A program made the translations under genes and the position numbers. DNA of 64,000 nt from RI-231 sp041394905 (GTDB taxonomy: Bacteria; Acidobacteriota; Terriglobia; Bryobacterales; UBA6623). Below, piece by piece: positions 49,501 through 58,719 of the stretch (positions are counted from its first letter, which is position 1; each line of letters opens with the position of its first letter). Where the stretch lies: contig JAWKHJ010000027.1 in assembly GCA_041394905.1 (NCBI GenBank), positions 8,432-72,431 of the forward strand, read 5' to 3'. The notes under the pieces were generated by a model. It saw only the letters and a list, made by a program, of their open reading frames with translations, was not told where the DNA came from and did no database searches.

Positions 49501-49633
49501 CGGCCTTGTCACCTCGACGCTCATCACGCTCGTGTTCATTCCGGTCGTCTACTCATTCTTCGAAGAGATGAGCGAGCGCTCGACCGAACGTAGAACGCAA
49601 TCCGAAGCGGTACAGCCGGCCGCCGGAGACTAG
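46527..49633 (+). CDS. RND efflux permease, HAE-1 type (copy 2, one frameshift)
   Basis: About 1035 aa. Clearly a paralogue of the 42.3-kb permease (same MSLPEFSIKRPVTVLMAC start, GMLVDNAIVVLEN in TM4, VVNNAIVLVDY in TM10). GAGG precedes the ATG by six bases. One base is missing near 49460: copy 1 reads GAGGGCGGCGAG where copy 2 reads GAGGCTCGGAG, and restoring a G gives GEGSELQVPMARVVIGGL and a C-terminus ending QPAAGD at 49633. Substrate range unknown. Confidence 0.9.
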
Positions 49634-49654
49634 CGGATTTGCACTGAAAAGACG

Positions 49655-49691
49655 AAAGGCCGGCCCCTGAGCAGGGAGCCGGCCTTTCTTT
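49655..49691. terminator. Bidirectional terminator between the RND permease and pfkA
   Basis: A 10-bp perfect stem (49655-49664 with 49678-49687; AAAGGCCGGC...GCCGGCCTTT) separates the two convergent genes, with CTTTTGG on the plus side and a CGTCTTTTC stretch on the minus side. Confidence 0.88.
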
Positions 49692-49713
49692 TGGTCTTCT
49701 CTCGGAGCGCGCC

Positions 49714-50889
49714 TTAGTCCGCCCGCGTCAAGAACACCGGCAGGCCGCCCTTGTTGCTGTAATCAGGCCGGTAGCGGTCGGTGTTGTACATCGTGGTCGT
49801 GTCCACGCTGCGCGGGCCTTTGGAGGCGTCGGGCAGGCCGGCAAGCGTGTAGCAGCCGTTCTGGATGCCGGTCATCTTGCCACGGTCGCCGTCCGCGATC
49901 GCTTCCACCGCCATCGTGGCGAACGTCGTCGCCACCATCTTGTCGAAGAAGTCCGGCTCGCCGCCGCGCAGGTCGTAGGTGAGGTCGCTGATGACCGTGT
50001 CGGCCCCCGCGATGCGCTTGATCTCTTGGCCGAAGTGCTCGGCGACGTTGACCTTTTTGCGGTGTCCGAAGGCGTCCGCCTCGCCGTACTCGGACACTTC
50101 GCGGCCTTTCCACGTCGCGCCCTCGCTCAGGATCACGATCGAGTAGTTGCTCGGGTTGTTCGCCTTGTCCGTCATGAGCAGGTCGACCATTTTTTCGAGG
50201 TCGAACTCATACTCAGGGATCGCGCAGCGCAAGTTGGTCACGTACGCCGTATAGAGCGCCGTGAAGCCTGCGTCGCGGCCAAAAATGCGGAACACGCCGA
50301 CGCGCTCGTGCGAGCCGATCGTGGTGCGCTGGCGGCCGATGGCGTCGATCGCGCGCGTCAACGCGGTCGAGAAGCCGATGCAGTACTCGGTGTTGCGCAC
50401 GTCGTTATCCATGGTCTTCGGCACGCAAACCATGGGGAAGCCTTCCTGGTTGAGTCGGTCGGCGTAGCTGAGCGTGTCGTCGCCGCCGATCGGCACCAGG
50501 TAGTCCACGCCGAGCTTTTGCAGGTTCTCGAGCACGACGGGAGTCAAATCGACCACGCCGTCTGAGACTTCCTTGAAGTCGCCCAAACGCGACTGCAAGT
50601 GCTCAGGCACTTGTTCGACCTTGGTCTTCGACGGCTTGGTCCGCGAGGTGTGCAGGAACGTGCCGCCCGTGCGATCGATCGTGCGCGTGTTCTGACGGTT
50701 CAGGTCGACGAAGTAGTCCGTGTCGCGGCCATTTTCCCAGATCGGCGCCACGAGGCCTTTCCAGCCCCGGCGGATGCCCACAACTTCGATCCCATGATTT
50801 CGTGCGCCGTAAACGACGGACTTGATGACCGCGTTCAGGCCGGGGACATCCCCGCCGCCGGTCAGGATGCCGATTCTCTTGACAGCCAT
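49714..50889 (-). CDS. pfkA: 6-phosphofructokinase, pyrophosphate-type signature
   Basis: A 391-aa enzyme phosphorylating fructose 6-phosphate. The N-terminal GILTGGGDVPGLNA binds phosphoryl donor. Two diagnostic positions read GGDDT (residues 135-139) and PKTMDND (157-163). ATP-dependent enzymes have GGDGS and PGTIDND there; Asp and Lys at these positions are the published signature of PPi-dependent PFK. Full length, no frameshift. It ends a leftward cluster with a methyltransferase and galE upstream. Confidence 0.92.
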   Translation of the reverse strand: MAVKRIGILTGGGDVPGLNAVIKSVVYGARNHGIEVVGIRRGWKGLVAPIWENGRDTDYFVDLNRQNTRTIDRTGGTFLHTSRTKPSKTKVEQVPEHLQSRLGDFKEVSDGVVDLTPVVLENLQKLGVDYLVPIGGDDTLSYADRLNQEGFPMVCVPKTMDNDVRNTEYCIGFSTALTRAIDAIGRQRTTIGSHERVGVFRIFGRDAGFTALYTAYVTNLRCAIPEYEFDLEKMVDLLMTDKANNPSNYSIVILSEGATWKGREVSEYGEADAFGHRKKVNVAEHFGQEIKRIAGADTVISDLTYDLRGGEPDFFDKMVATTFATMAVEAIADGDRGKMTGIQNGCYTLAGLPDASKGPRSVDTTTMYNTDRYRPDYSNKGGLPVFLTRAD

Positions 50890-50925
50890 TGCAATCTCCT
50901 AGCTTTCGTGTGAGCGAATCCGATC

Positions 50926-51311
50926 TCAACCCACGAAGACGGTCTCGGGCTTGCCGAGCTCCCAGTCCAGGTGGTTGATGTACAGCAGGATCAAATGCTC
51001 CGGGTAGCGCTCGCGGAACGCGGCGAGCAACTTCTCGCGCCAACCCTCGACGAGCTTGTCGTCGGCTTGGGCGTCTTTGTCGAAAAAGCCGTTGCCGTCG
51101 TGCTCGATCCCCAGATGGTCGAGCGCCTCGACGACGAATTCCAGATTCGAGACGAGCATCCCTTGGGAGAGCTCCCGCGCCAAGTCCTCGTCCCCTTCGT
51201 TGAGCCGGTCCCACAGCTTGGGAGCGGCTTTACCTTTATCGCGGTTGAGTTTCAGCAACCGCGCCCTTTTTGGAAGGAGTCGACGAGCTTGTAGGTGCGC
51301 AGCGCGCCCAT
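50926..51311 (-). CDS. Small acidic/basic helical protein, unknown (one frameshift)
   Basis: About 128 aa from the ATG at 51311, which overlaps the methyltransferase stop (TGATG). One shift near 51255 joins MGALRTYKLVDSFQKGR to LLKLNRDKGKAAPKLWDRLN. The rest, including DEDLARELSQGMLVSNLEFV, ADDKLVEGWREKLLAAF and LILLYINHLDWELG, is soluble and helical. No family recognised. It lies 36 nt before pfkA and is probably co-transcribed. Confidence 0.6.
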
Positions 51312-52258
51312 CAGACTTCGCCCAACAACGAATCGAAACGCTCCCGGCCCAATCCGACGAACAACTCCGACAGCGTCATTTCCCCGAGGATACCAAACCC
51401 ATGGGCCTCGTTATCGCGCGGGCTTGCGGCACGCGGCGCCAGAACTGCGCCCGCTCGAGCGGCTCGGTCCGGCCGCGCAAGGTTTGCCGTGTTCCCAGCT
51501 GAATCTCGGTCCACGCCATCCGCAGTGGCGAGGCCAGATCGCGCTCGGCGGGCAGCCAGAGCGGCGAATTCCTCGTCTTGCGCGGCGTACTCGTTGGCGA
51601 ACCGCCTGACGATGAGACGCGGATGAAACGGACCCGTCTCGAGCGGTGTGGCCTCGAGCGTCTCGAACCCCTCGGCCTGGAACCGCGCGATGGCTGCGCC
51701 GGCGAGCTCGAGGCCGATGTGGCCGTCCGGCTCGATCAGCCGGCGGCGGTAGAGCGCCGGATCAGCCTTGGCGCGCTCGACGAGCGGATGTTTGCTATCG
51801 GTCTCGATGACATGCACGGTCACCCCGCCTGGACGCAGCAGGCGTGCGATCTCGCCAAGCACCCGCGGTTGGCTTCGGCCGGCACATGCCCCATCACGTG
51901 CGACGAGACGATGCAGTCGAATGAGGCGTCGCGAAACGGCAACCGTCCCAAGTCGCCGAGCACGGCGCCGTCGTAATTGCGTGCCACAAATCGCGCAGCG
52001 CGTTCATGCCAAGTCCACGCCCACGGCTAGGCGGCCCGCTCGCGAAAGATCTCGCGTCCGCGCGCCGCCCCCAGGTCAGTAGCCGGCAACGATCCGGGAC
52101 CCAGCGCCGCCAGAAAGCGCCATTCCTGGTAGGACCAATAGGGCAGCGCACGCAGCAGCCAACCCTTGAGCCCGCGCGGGCTGCGGTGGTAGGAGCACGT
52201 GCTCCGCGACGTAATCGTCGTAAAATGCACGCGCCGTCTCGACCGAATCCGGGGTCAT
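51311..52258 (-). CDS. Class I SAM-dependent methyltransferase (several frameshifts)
   Basis: About 316 aa from the ATG at 52258, which overlaps the galE stop (ATGA). Shifts lie near 52185, 52030, 51990 and 51870. Readable pieces: MTPDSVETARAFYDDYVAEH, LPYWSYQEWRFLAALGPGS, then LPFRDASFDCIVSSHV-type motif IV, then LGEIARLLRPGGVTVHVIETDS (motif VI). The N-terminus recalls UbiE/COQ5-like small-molecule methyltransferases. The C-terminal 60 residues are Arg/Ala-rich and may contain another shift. Substrate unknown; a sugar-nucleotide or glycan is suggested by galE. Confidence 0.65.
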
Positions 52259-53207
52259 GCGTTGCGCTGGTGGTGGGCCCATGCGCTTCGGATGGCGTCC
52301 TCCAGCGTGAGAGGGTTTCCAGCCCAGATTTGCCTGGATCTTGCGTGGGTCGGCCACCAGCTCGGGCGGGTCGCCGGGCCGCCGCGGTGCAATCACGACG
52401 GGTATCTCGCGTCCCGTCACCCGGCGGGCGGTCTCCACCACTTCGCGCACCGAGTCTCCGCGGCCTGAGCCCACGTTGTAGCCTCCGCTGAGCTCGCCCG
52501 GCGCCTGGAGCGCCGCGATGTGTGCGTCCGCCAAGTCGAGGACGTGCACGTAGTCGCGGATGCAGGTCCCATCCGGGGTCGGGTAGTCGTCGCCGAGAAT
52601 CTTGACGTGCTCGCGGCGCCCTGCGGCTACGTCGAGCACCAACGGAATCAGGTGCGTCTCCGGCTCGTGGCGTTCGCCGCGCGTCGCCGTCGCCCCGCAG
52701 GCATTGAAGTAGCGCAGCGCGAAATAGCTCAACCCGTGCAGGCGCAGGTTCCTCCGAGCGCGCGCTCGAAGCAGAGCTTCGATTCTCCGTATGGGTTGAT
52801 CGGATTCTTGGGGCGTCTTCGCCAATCGGCGGAGCGACCTTGTCGCCGAAGATGGCGCAGGTCGAGGAAAAGATGAAGCGCTCGACCCCAGCCTTCTGGG
52901 CCGCTTCGAGCAAGTTCAGAGCATTGACGAAGTTGTTGCGGAAGTAGAGGTTCGGGTCGCGCATCGATTCGCCGACCAGCGCATAGGCGGCAAAATGCAT
53001 CACTGCGCGGATGGGATACTCGCGAAAGACTTGCGCGAGGGCATCACGGTCGGCCAGATCAGCCTCGACGAAGGCGGCCTTTTCAGGAATGACGTCACGG
53101 TAGCCGCGGTCCAGGTTGTCTAGAACGCAGACTTCGCGTCCCTGCTCGAGGAGCCGTTCGGCGCAAATGCCGCCGATGTAGCCCGCACCGCCTGTGACGA
53201 GAATCAT
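52255..53207 (-). CDS. galE: UDP-glucose 4-epimerase (several frameshifts)
   Basis: Interconverts UDP-glucose and UDP-galactose. About 318 aa from the ATG at 53207. The NAD-binding VTGGAGYIGGICAERLL, VMHFAAYALVGES, FIFSSTCAIFG, and the second half ALRYFNACGA, DDYPTPDGTCIRDYVHV, YNVGSGRGDSV are all clear. Shifts near 52825, 52760 and 52300 interrupt the YxxxK region (GESKLCFERAL) and the tail; the protein ends AIRSAWAHHQRNA with its TGA overlapping the methyltransferase ATG. Confidence 0.85.
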
Positions 53208-53220
53208 CGCGCCCTCAAGG

Positions 53221-54336
53221 CTATCGGGCCTGCGGGCCTGCGTCAACCGAGGCTAAAGCCTGAGCCAGCGCCGGGCGTACGGCCTGGGCGGCGACCGCAT
53301 GCCCGGCGGCGGTCAGGTGCGCGTCTGGGGTGTAGAACAGAGGCTGCCCTCCGGCACGACTCGCCGCGCGGAAGGGTTCCAGCAGGTCGACGAACGCAAC
53401 GTCCTGTTCGTCCGCCCAAGCCGCTAAGCGGCTCTGTGGCTGCTCAAGATCGAGCTCTTCGGGCGCCCATCCCAGCCCGCGCGCCATCTCTGCGGCCTCG
53501 GCGGGGTCGATCTGGAAACTGCGCGGAATTGCCACGAGCAGAGGCGTCGCGCCCATCCCGCGGCTCAGCTCCACAATTTGGTCGAGCGCCTCGATGGTCT
53601 CGGCGATCGCAAGCCGTGTCCGCTCAGGTGGATGGAGCAGGTGTACTTGGGCGTACTCGCGCATCCAGGAGTCCCACATCCGCTTGCGCTGCGGCGCTAG
53701 CCCGAGCCGGAACTGCGCCGCACGCAGCGCCTGCAGCAGCCGCGACTCGATGGCAAGCCGCCTTAGCTGACCGCCGCCCTCTCCGCGGTGCGCCAGAAAG
53801 CCGTCCACCACCTCGTACTGCGCCGAGCCGCCGCGCTCCACGTCGACGAAGTCGTTGCCCACGAATAGTGCGATCAGCACCACGCGGGGTCGCTCGGCGG
53901 GGCCGAAGCGGGCGAGCATTTCGACTTGATCGGAAGTCCCCGTGCCCGGAACGGCGGCCTTGAGGAGCCGAACTGGCGGAAGATCAGCCTCGATTCGGCT
54001 AAAGAAGGTCTCTTCGAGCTCGACGCCCCAACCGAAGGCCTGCGAGTCGCCAAGGCCGAGCACCACCGCTTCGTCCTCCCGTGGCTCACGTTCGAAATCC
54101 CGAAATCCGCGGCTATTGGTCGAGAGCGCGACGTCCCACAGCGGCGTTACGTGCCGGCCGGACCAGTCGCGGCGCAGCAGGAGCAGGCCGTCAGCCATGC
54201 GGTAGAGGTTTGGTTCCACCACGACGCCTGCCGGTAGCAGGCGCAACGCGACCTCGGCCAGGACAGCGCTCAGCGCCAGCGCTGCGGCTGCCGTCGCCAC
54301 CCGCGCCAATTGGCTCGATCGTTTTTGGCGCTCCAC
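53221..54336 (-). CDS. Membrane-anchored SGNH/GDSL hydrolase-like protein
   Basis: About 371 aa from the GTG at 54336, chosen because GAGG lies five bases upstream and eight bases separate it from the previous stop. A basic N-terminus and one membrane segment (VATAAAALALSAVLAEVALRLL) anchor a periplasmic SGNH domain: block I VLGLGDSQAFGWG (Ser near 98), block III-like IALFVGNDFVD, and block V DAHLTAAGH. This layout resembles AlgJ/OAT-type or acyl-modifying enzymes of polysaccharide clusters. It is 13 nt upstream of galE. Confidence 0.8.
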   Translation of the reverse strand: MERQKRSSQLARVATAAAALALSAVLAEVALRLLPAGVVVEPNLYRMADGLLLLRRDWSGRHVTPLWDVALSTNSRGFRDFEREPREDEAVVLGLGDSQAFGWGVELEETFFSRIEADLPPVRLLKAAVPGTGTSDQVEMLARFGPAERPRVVLIALFVGNDFVDVERGGSAQYEVVDGFLAHRGEGGGQLRRLAIESRLLQALRAAQFRLGLAPQRKRMWDSWMREYAQVHLLHPPERTRLAIAETIEALDQIVELSRGMGATPLLVAIPRSFQIDPAEAAEMARGLGWAPEELDLEQPQSRLAAWADEQDVAFVDLLEPFRAASRAGGQPLFYTPDAHLTAAGHAVAAQAVRPALAQALASVDAGPQAR

Positions 54337-54343
54337 CGCAGCC

Positions 54344-55462
54344 TCAGGGCTCGACCCGAATTTCCGGCGGCGGTTGTATCGACTCGGGCGGCCCCGTTTG
54401 CTCGCCTGGCTGGCAGAGCACACAGCCTGGCGGCGGCAGCGCGAAGCCGCCTGCCCAGCCGAAAAAGCGATTGCGCCAACGCGGCGGCTCCGCGGCGGCG
54501 CAATCGGGTTGTCCGCAACCGGATTCGTCGAGTCCTTCTTGGTTCAGCCGGAAATGCACCTCGCGCGCGGCCGTGATCAGCTTCTCGGGGTCGATCGCTG
54601 GCAGTCCGGTGGGGATCTCGGGCGAATCCATTTCGTCGCGCTGCTGTTGCCGTGGCATCAGCAGGCCGCTCGAGGCGTCAGAAAGCATCTCGACCAGCGC
54701 CGCCCGCCGCGGCGCGACCCCAGGCACATAATCCTCGAGAATTGCCATCAACTCCAATTGCCTCATGCAGATACGGGCGATCTCGAGTGCGGCGCGCGCT
54801 TCCTGGATGCGGATCTCGCCGGACGTTCGAGTGAATGTGGCGGCCGAGCCCGCCGGCATCCGCCGCAGCACCCGGCCGCTCTCCAGGCTGACCTGCACCT
54901 CGCCGCGCGAGACCATTACCGAGACCACCGAAGGTCGGTCCGTAAACACTGAGACGCGTGCGTCCGGGGTCGCGGCGGCAATTTCGAGGCCTCCCGCTTC
55001 GAGCGGCAACGCCGGCGAACCGAAGCGCAGCATTTCCACCGAAACGCCGCTCACTTGCAGCCGGTCCTCGTAGACGCGCACCTGCGAGCCGATGCCGAGG
55101 ATCGCAAAGCCGGAATTTTCCAGGTACACCCGCGTCGGCGCCACGTTCGTCGACACCGCTTCGCCCTCGAGCAGTACGCCGTCGCCGCGAATGGCATCCG
55201 TCTCGATCAGGTAAGAGCCATCGCCGAAGGTGAACCCCACAGGGCGATTTGCCGGTTTTTGCGAGAAAGCCGCGGATGCCGTCCAAGCGGCCGTCAACAG
55301 CAGCAACAGGGGCGTTCGCGACAACTCCTCGAAGGTAACACGCGCCCGCCTAAGCAGCAATTGACAGGCTCTTGGACCTTCCGCACATGGACGGATTCCG
55401 CTGAACGGTTGTAGGCTAAGGATGCGGTTGCGCCCGCGAGGGGCTTCCGCGCCGCCGTCCAA
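54344..55462 (-). CDS. Exported FecR-like domain protein
   Basis: Up to 372 aa; the start is uncertain. The signal peptide around FEELSRTPLLLLLTAAWTAS suggests translation begins near 55340, not at 55462. The mature part has a FecR-like beta domain (VSVMVSRGEVQVSLESGRVL, then RMPAGSAATFTRTSGEIRI). After that come helices and a Pro-rich tail with four Cys (ESGCGQPDCAAAE, CVLCQPGEQ). Eight bases separate it from the SGNH gene. FecR-like domains bind polysaccharide or transmit signals; here the role is unknown. Confidence 0.6.
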   Translation of the reverse strand: MDGGAEAPRGRNRILSLQPFSGIRPCAEGPRACQLLLRRARVTFEELSRTPLLLLLTAAWTASAAFSQKPANRPVGFTFGDGSYLIETDAIRGDGVLLEGEAVSTNVAPTRVYLENSGFAILGIGSQVRVYEDRLQVSGVSVEMLRFGSPALPLEAGGLEIAAATPDARVSVFTDRPSVVSVMVSRGEVQVSLESGRVLRRMPAGSAATFTRTSGEIRIQEARAALEIARICMRQLELMAILEDYVPGVAPRRAALVEMLSDASSGLLMPRQQQRDEMDSPEIPTGLPAIDPEKLITAAREVHFRLNQEGLDESGCGQPDCAAAEPPRWRNRFFGWAGGFALPPPGCVLCQPGEQTGPPESIQPPPEIRVEP

Positions 55463-55469
55463 GCTGACG

Positions 55470-55523
55470 CCCTGCTGTCAGGGTTTTCCTCGATTCCGTC
55501 GAGTCTCTTTCAGAAGAGACTCG
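55470..55523 (+). promoter_or_regulatory. Structured leader before the 478-aa gene
   Basis: Two hairpins stand in tandem: a 5-bp stem followed by TTTT (55470-55487, terminator-like) and a perfect 10-bp stem (55500-55509 with 55514-55523, loop TCAG). The second ends 23 nt before the ATG and just before the GGAG ribosome-binding site, so it could control translation or attenuate transcription. Confidence 0.5.
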
Positions 55524-55546
55524 AACCCGCGGAGTTTGCACTTCAA

Positions 55547-56983
55547 ATGCTCGATCAAGACCAACGCCCGCTGCTGAGTACGCACCAAAAAGCCCTGAAG
55601 ATCAACCTCGACGCGTCGCGCTACGGCACGTTCGCCGAGATCGGGGCCGGGCAAGAGGTGGCGCGCTGGTTCTTCAAGGTCGGCGCCGCGGCGGGCACGA
55701 TCTCAAAAACCATGTCGGCATACGACATGGCTGTCTCGGACGCGATCTACGGTCGTTGCGATCGCTACGTGTCGCGCTCGCGGCTGCAGTCGATGATGGA
55801 CTACGAGCATCGCCTCAACATCGAGCGCCTGCGCGACAGCCGCGGCGACGCGACCGCGTTCTTCGCCTTCGGGGACACGGTCTCGGCGCGCAACTTCAAG
55901 GGCACCAACGAGTGCCATGGCTGGATGGGGGTCAAATACCAAGCCCACCCGCGCGACGAAGACAGCCAGATTACGATCCATGTGCGCATGCTCGACCACG
56001 AGAATGCACTGCAACAGGAGGCTCTGGGCATCGTCGGCGTCAATCTGCTCTACGGCGCCTTCTTTCTTCACCACAAACCGGACTACTTGGTCGAATCGCT
56101 GCTCGACAACCTGAGCCTCGAGCGGCTCGAAATCGACATGATCGAGTTTTCCGGCATCGAGTTTCGCCACGTCGACAACCGCGTGATGAGCCTAAGGCTG
56201 GTGCAACTCGGCCTCTCGGGCGCGGCCATGTTCGGCCCCACCGGCGAAGTCCTACAGCCGTCGGAGGTGTTGCGCAAACGTCCCATCCTGGTCGAACGCG
56301 GCAGCTTCCGCCCGGTGACCAAGGTGAACATCGACATGGTCGAGAGCGCCCGCACGCAGTTCACTGAGGAGCTGGGGGCCGGCGCTCCGCCGCCCGTCGA
56401 GCTCATGGAAATCACGATGCGCAACCTGCTGGCCAGCGGCTCGATCGACTTGCGCGATTTTCTGGCCCGCGCCGACGTATTAGCCGCCGTCGGCAAGACC
56501 GTGCTCATCTCCGACTACTTCGAGTACTACCGCCTGGCCGCCTACCTGACGCGCTACACCACATACCCGATTGGCATCACGCTCGGCGTTGCGAGCCTGC
56601 GCGACCTGTTCAACGAGCAGTACTACACGGGCCTGGAAGGCGGCATCCTCGAGGCGTTCGGCAAGCTGTTCACCAAGGACCTGCGGATCTATGTCTACCC
56701 GGCGCGCGACGCCGATACGGGCGAGCTCAAGCGCGTGGAGAACGTCGACCTGCCGAGCGAGATCCACAACCTCTACGCGCATCTGGTCGAGCGCGGGCGC
56801 GTGCGTCAGTTGCAGCGCTTCGATGAGAACGTGCTGCATATCTTCTCGCGCGACGTGCTCAAGCGCATCAAGGAAGGCGATTCGACGTGGGAGGGGATGG
56901 TGCCGCAGGCCGTCGCCGAAGTCATCCAGGCGCGCCGCTTCTTCGGGTATCGCCCGCCGGTGGACGAACGCATCGGGGCTTAG
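55547..56983 (+). CDS. Conserved protein of unknown function, 478 aa
   Basis: I do not recognise a named domain. It is a full-length, undamaged, soluble protein without signal peptide or membrane helices. The opening LLSTHQKALKINLDASRYGT and the following EIGAGQEVARWFFKVGAAAG look strongly conserved in character; later parts include MDYEHRLNIERLRD, ARNFKGTNECHGWMG, LVLQ-type helices, VGKTVLISDYFEYYRLAAYL and YTGLEGGILEAFGKLF. It is presumably a cytoplasmic enzyme. It stands alone between two leftward operons, behind a structured leader. Confidence 0.75.
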   Translation: MLDQDQRPLLSTHQKALKINLDASRYGTFAEIGAGQEVARWFFKVGAAAGTISKTMSAYDMAVSDAIYGRCDRYVSRSRLQSMMDYEHRLNIERLRDSRGDATAFFAFGDTVSARNFKGTNECHGWMGVKYQAHPRDEDSQITIHVRMLDHENALQQEALGIVGVNLLYGAFFLHHKPDYLVESLLDNLSLERLEIDMIEFSGIEFRHVDNRVMSLRLVQLGLSGAAMFGPTGEVLQPSEVLRKRPILVERGSFRPVTKVNIDMVESARTQFTEELGAGAPPPVELMEITMRNLLASGSIDLRDFLARADVLAAVGKTVLISDYFEYYRLAAYLTRYTTYPIGITLGVASLRDLFNEQYYTGLEGGILEAFGKLFTKDLRIYVYPARDADTGELKRVENVDLPSEIHNLYAHLVERGRVRQLQRFDENVLHIFSRDVLKRIKEGDSTWEGMVPQAVAEVIQARRFFGYRPPVDERIGA

Positions 56984-57003
56984 CGCGACCTAGCGCGCAA
57001 TTG

Positions 57004-57602
57004 CTACTGCTGAGAGAATTCCCGCTGGCGGTCGACGTACTTCGCCAGAATGTCGACCTCGATGTTCACGCGCTCGCCGGGCTTGCGCGCCCCCAGGTTC
57101 GTCTCCTGGAAGGTGTGCGGAATGACGGCGACTTCGATGACGTCCTCGTCCAGCCGCGCCACGGTCAGCGAGATGCCATCAAGCGCCACTGAGCCCTTGT
57201 AGACCAGGTAGCGCAGCAACTCGCGCGGCGCACGCACGCGCAGGATCCAGTTGCCGTCCCCGGCGTCGTCCAAGCCCAGGAACTCGCCTGTCCCGTCGAC
57301 GTGGCCTTGGACGAAGTGACCCGAAAGTCGCGAGCTCGGCAGCAGCGGCCGCTCGAGATTGACTCGTGCGCCGGAGGTCAGCTCGCCCAGATTCGTCTTG
57401 TCGAGGGTCTCCGGGGACAAGTCCGCCGCGAATCCCCGCGGTGTGATCTCGACCGCAGTCAGGCAGCAGCCGTTGACCGCGATCGAACCGCCGAGCTCGA
57501 GGTCGGACAGCACGGCCTGCGCGTCGATCTCGAGCCGCGCGCCGGCTTCTCCTTTGCGAACGCCCGGACAGCGCCGGTTTCTTCCACGATTCCCGTAAAC
57601 AT
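57004..57602 (-). CDS. ribE: Riboflavin synthase, alpha subunit (one frameshift)
   Basis: Dismutates 6,7-dimethyl-8-ribityllumazine into riboflavin. About 199 aa. The start at 57602 gives MFTGIVEETGAVRAF; one shift near 57555 joins it to ARLEIDAQAVLSDLELGGSIAVNGCCLT. Both lumazine-binding repeats are present (GHFVQGHVDGTG, DGISLTVARLDEDV, IPHTFQETNLG). It starts 10 nt after ribD, forming a ftsY-ribD-ribE operon. Confidence 0.9.
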
Positions 57603-57612
57603 CTTGCGTCTC

Positions 57613-58719
57613 TTATAGATACGCTTCCACGCAAAAACTCGTCCGGGCCAACCATCTCGAGCGATAGGTTGTGCAATCGGATCGCTCCGGAGCGGCTGCG
57701 GCGCCCGATTCCTCCGGCGAGCGGCAGCGACTCCAAGCCCCCTAGGATTTTCGGGGCGTAGTAGATCAGCGCTTTGTCGACTAAGCCTTCGTCGAGCGCG
57801 GCCCAGTTGAGCTTCGAGCCGGCTTCGATCATCAGCGAGGTCATTTCGCGCCCCAACGGCACCTCGATCACCGCCTTCAAGTCCACCCGGCCCTTGGGCG
57901 AATCGCAGACCCAGACCTCTACGCCATGCTGCTCGAGCGCCTCGCGACGGACCGCCGGCGCTGCGGATGTAGTCGCAATCACAACGTCATCTTCGGCCGT
58001 CGTCACCAATCGCGATTCGAGCGAGATGCGGCATAGAGAGTCAACCACGATACGCAGCAGCGGCCGCCGCCGCAGCAAGCCAAGCCAGTCGGTCATCAGC
58101 GGATCGTCTTCGAGCACGGTCCCGATACCGGTCAGGATGGCGTCGTGACGGTGCCGCACGGTTTGCACGTGGCGGCGCGCGACCTCGGACGTGATCCAGC
58201 CCGAGTTATCGTCCGGGGCGAGATCTTTCCATCGAGCGTGGCGGCGGTCTTGAGCGTCACCAGTGGCAGCCCGGTCTTGGCGTAGTGAAAGAAGTCTTCG
58301 TTGAGGCGGCGCGCGAGCCCTGAGAGCTCGTCCATGATGTCAACCTCGATGCCTGCCTCGTGCAGCCGGCGGAAGCCCGCGCCCGAGACCTTCGGGCTCT
58401 CGTCCTCCAAGGGGCAGACCACCCGCTTGATGCCGGCGGCAATCACCGCGTCGACACACGGCGCCGTGCGGCCTTGGTGGCTGCACGGCTCGAGCGTCAC
58501 ATAAAGGGTCCCGCCCTTGGCGCGCTCCCCGGCTTGCTCGAGCGCTAGCGCTTCGGCGTGCGCGACCGCGGCGTAGCGATGGAAGCCTTCGCCTGCCTTG
58601 TCGCCCGCGGCGTCGAGCACCACTGCGCCGACTACAGGGTTAGGGCTGGCGAGCGCGGAGCCTCGCCCGGCGAGCTCGAGCGCTTCACGCATCCAGCCGC
58701 GATCGTCTTCGGTGATCAT
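57613..58719 (-). CDS. ribD: Bifunctional riboflavin deaminase/reductase (two frameshifts)
   Basis: About 369 aa. The N-terminal deaminase has the zinc motif HAEALAL, then TLEPCSHQGRTAPC. The C-terminal reductase begins with GWITSEVARRHVQTVRH and contains GIGTVLEDDP, RIVVDS and MIEAGSKLNWAALDEGLVDK. A missing G near 58226 (AAGATCTC for AAGGATCTC, giving KDLAPDDNSGW) and a missing base near 57630 (restoring FLRVEAYL) are the only defects. Its ATG overlaps the ftsY stop as ATGA. Confidence 0.92.
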
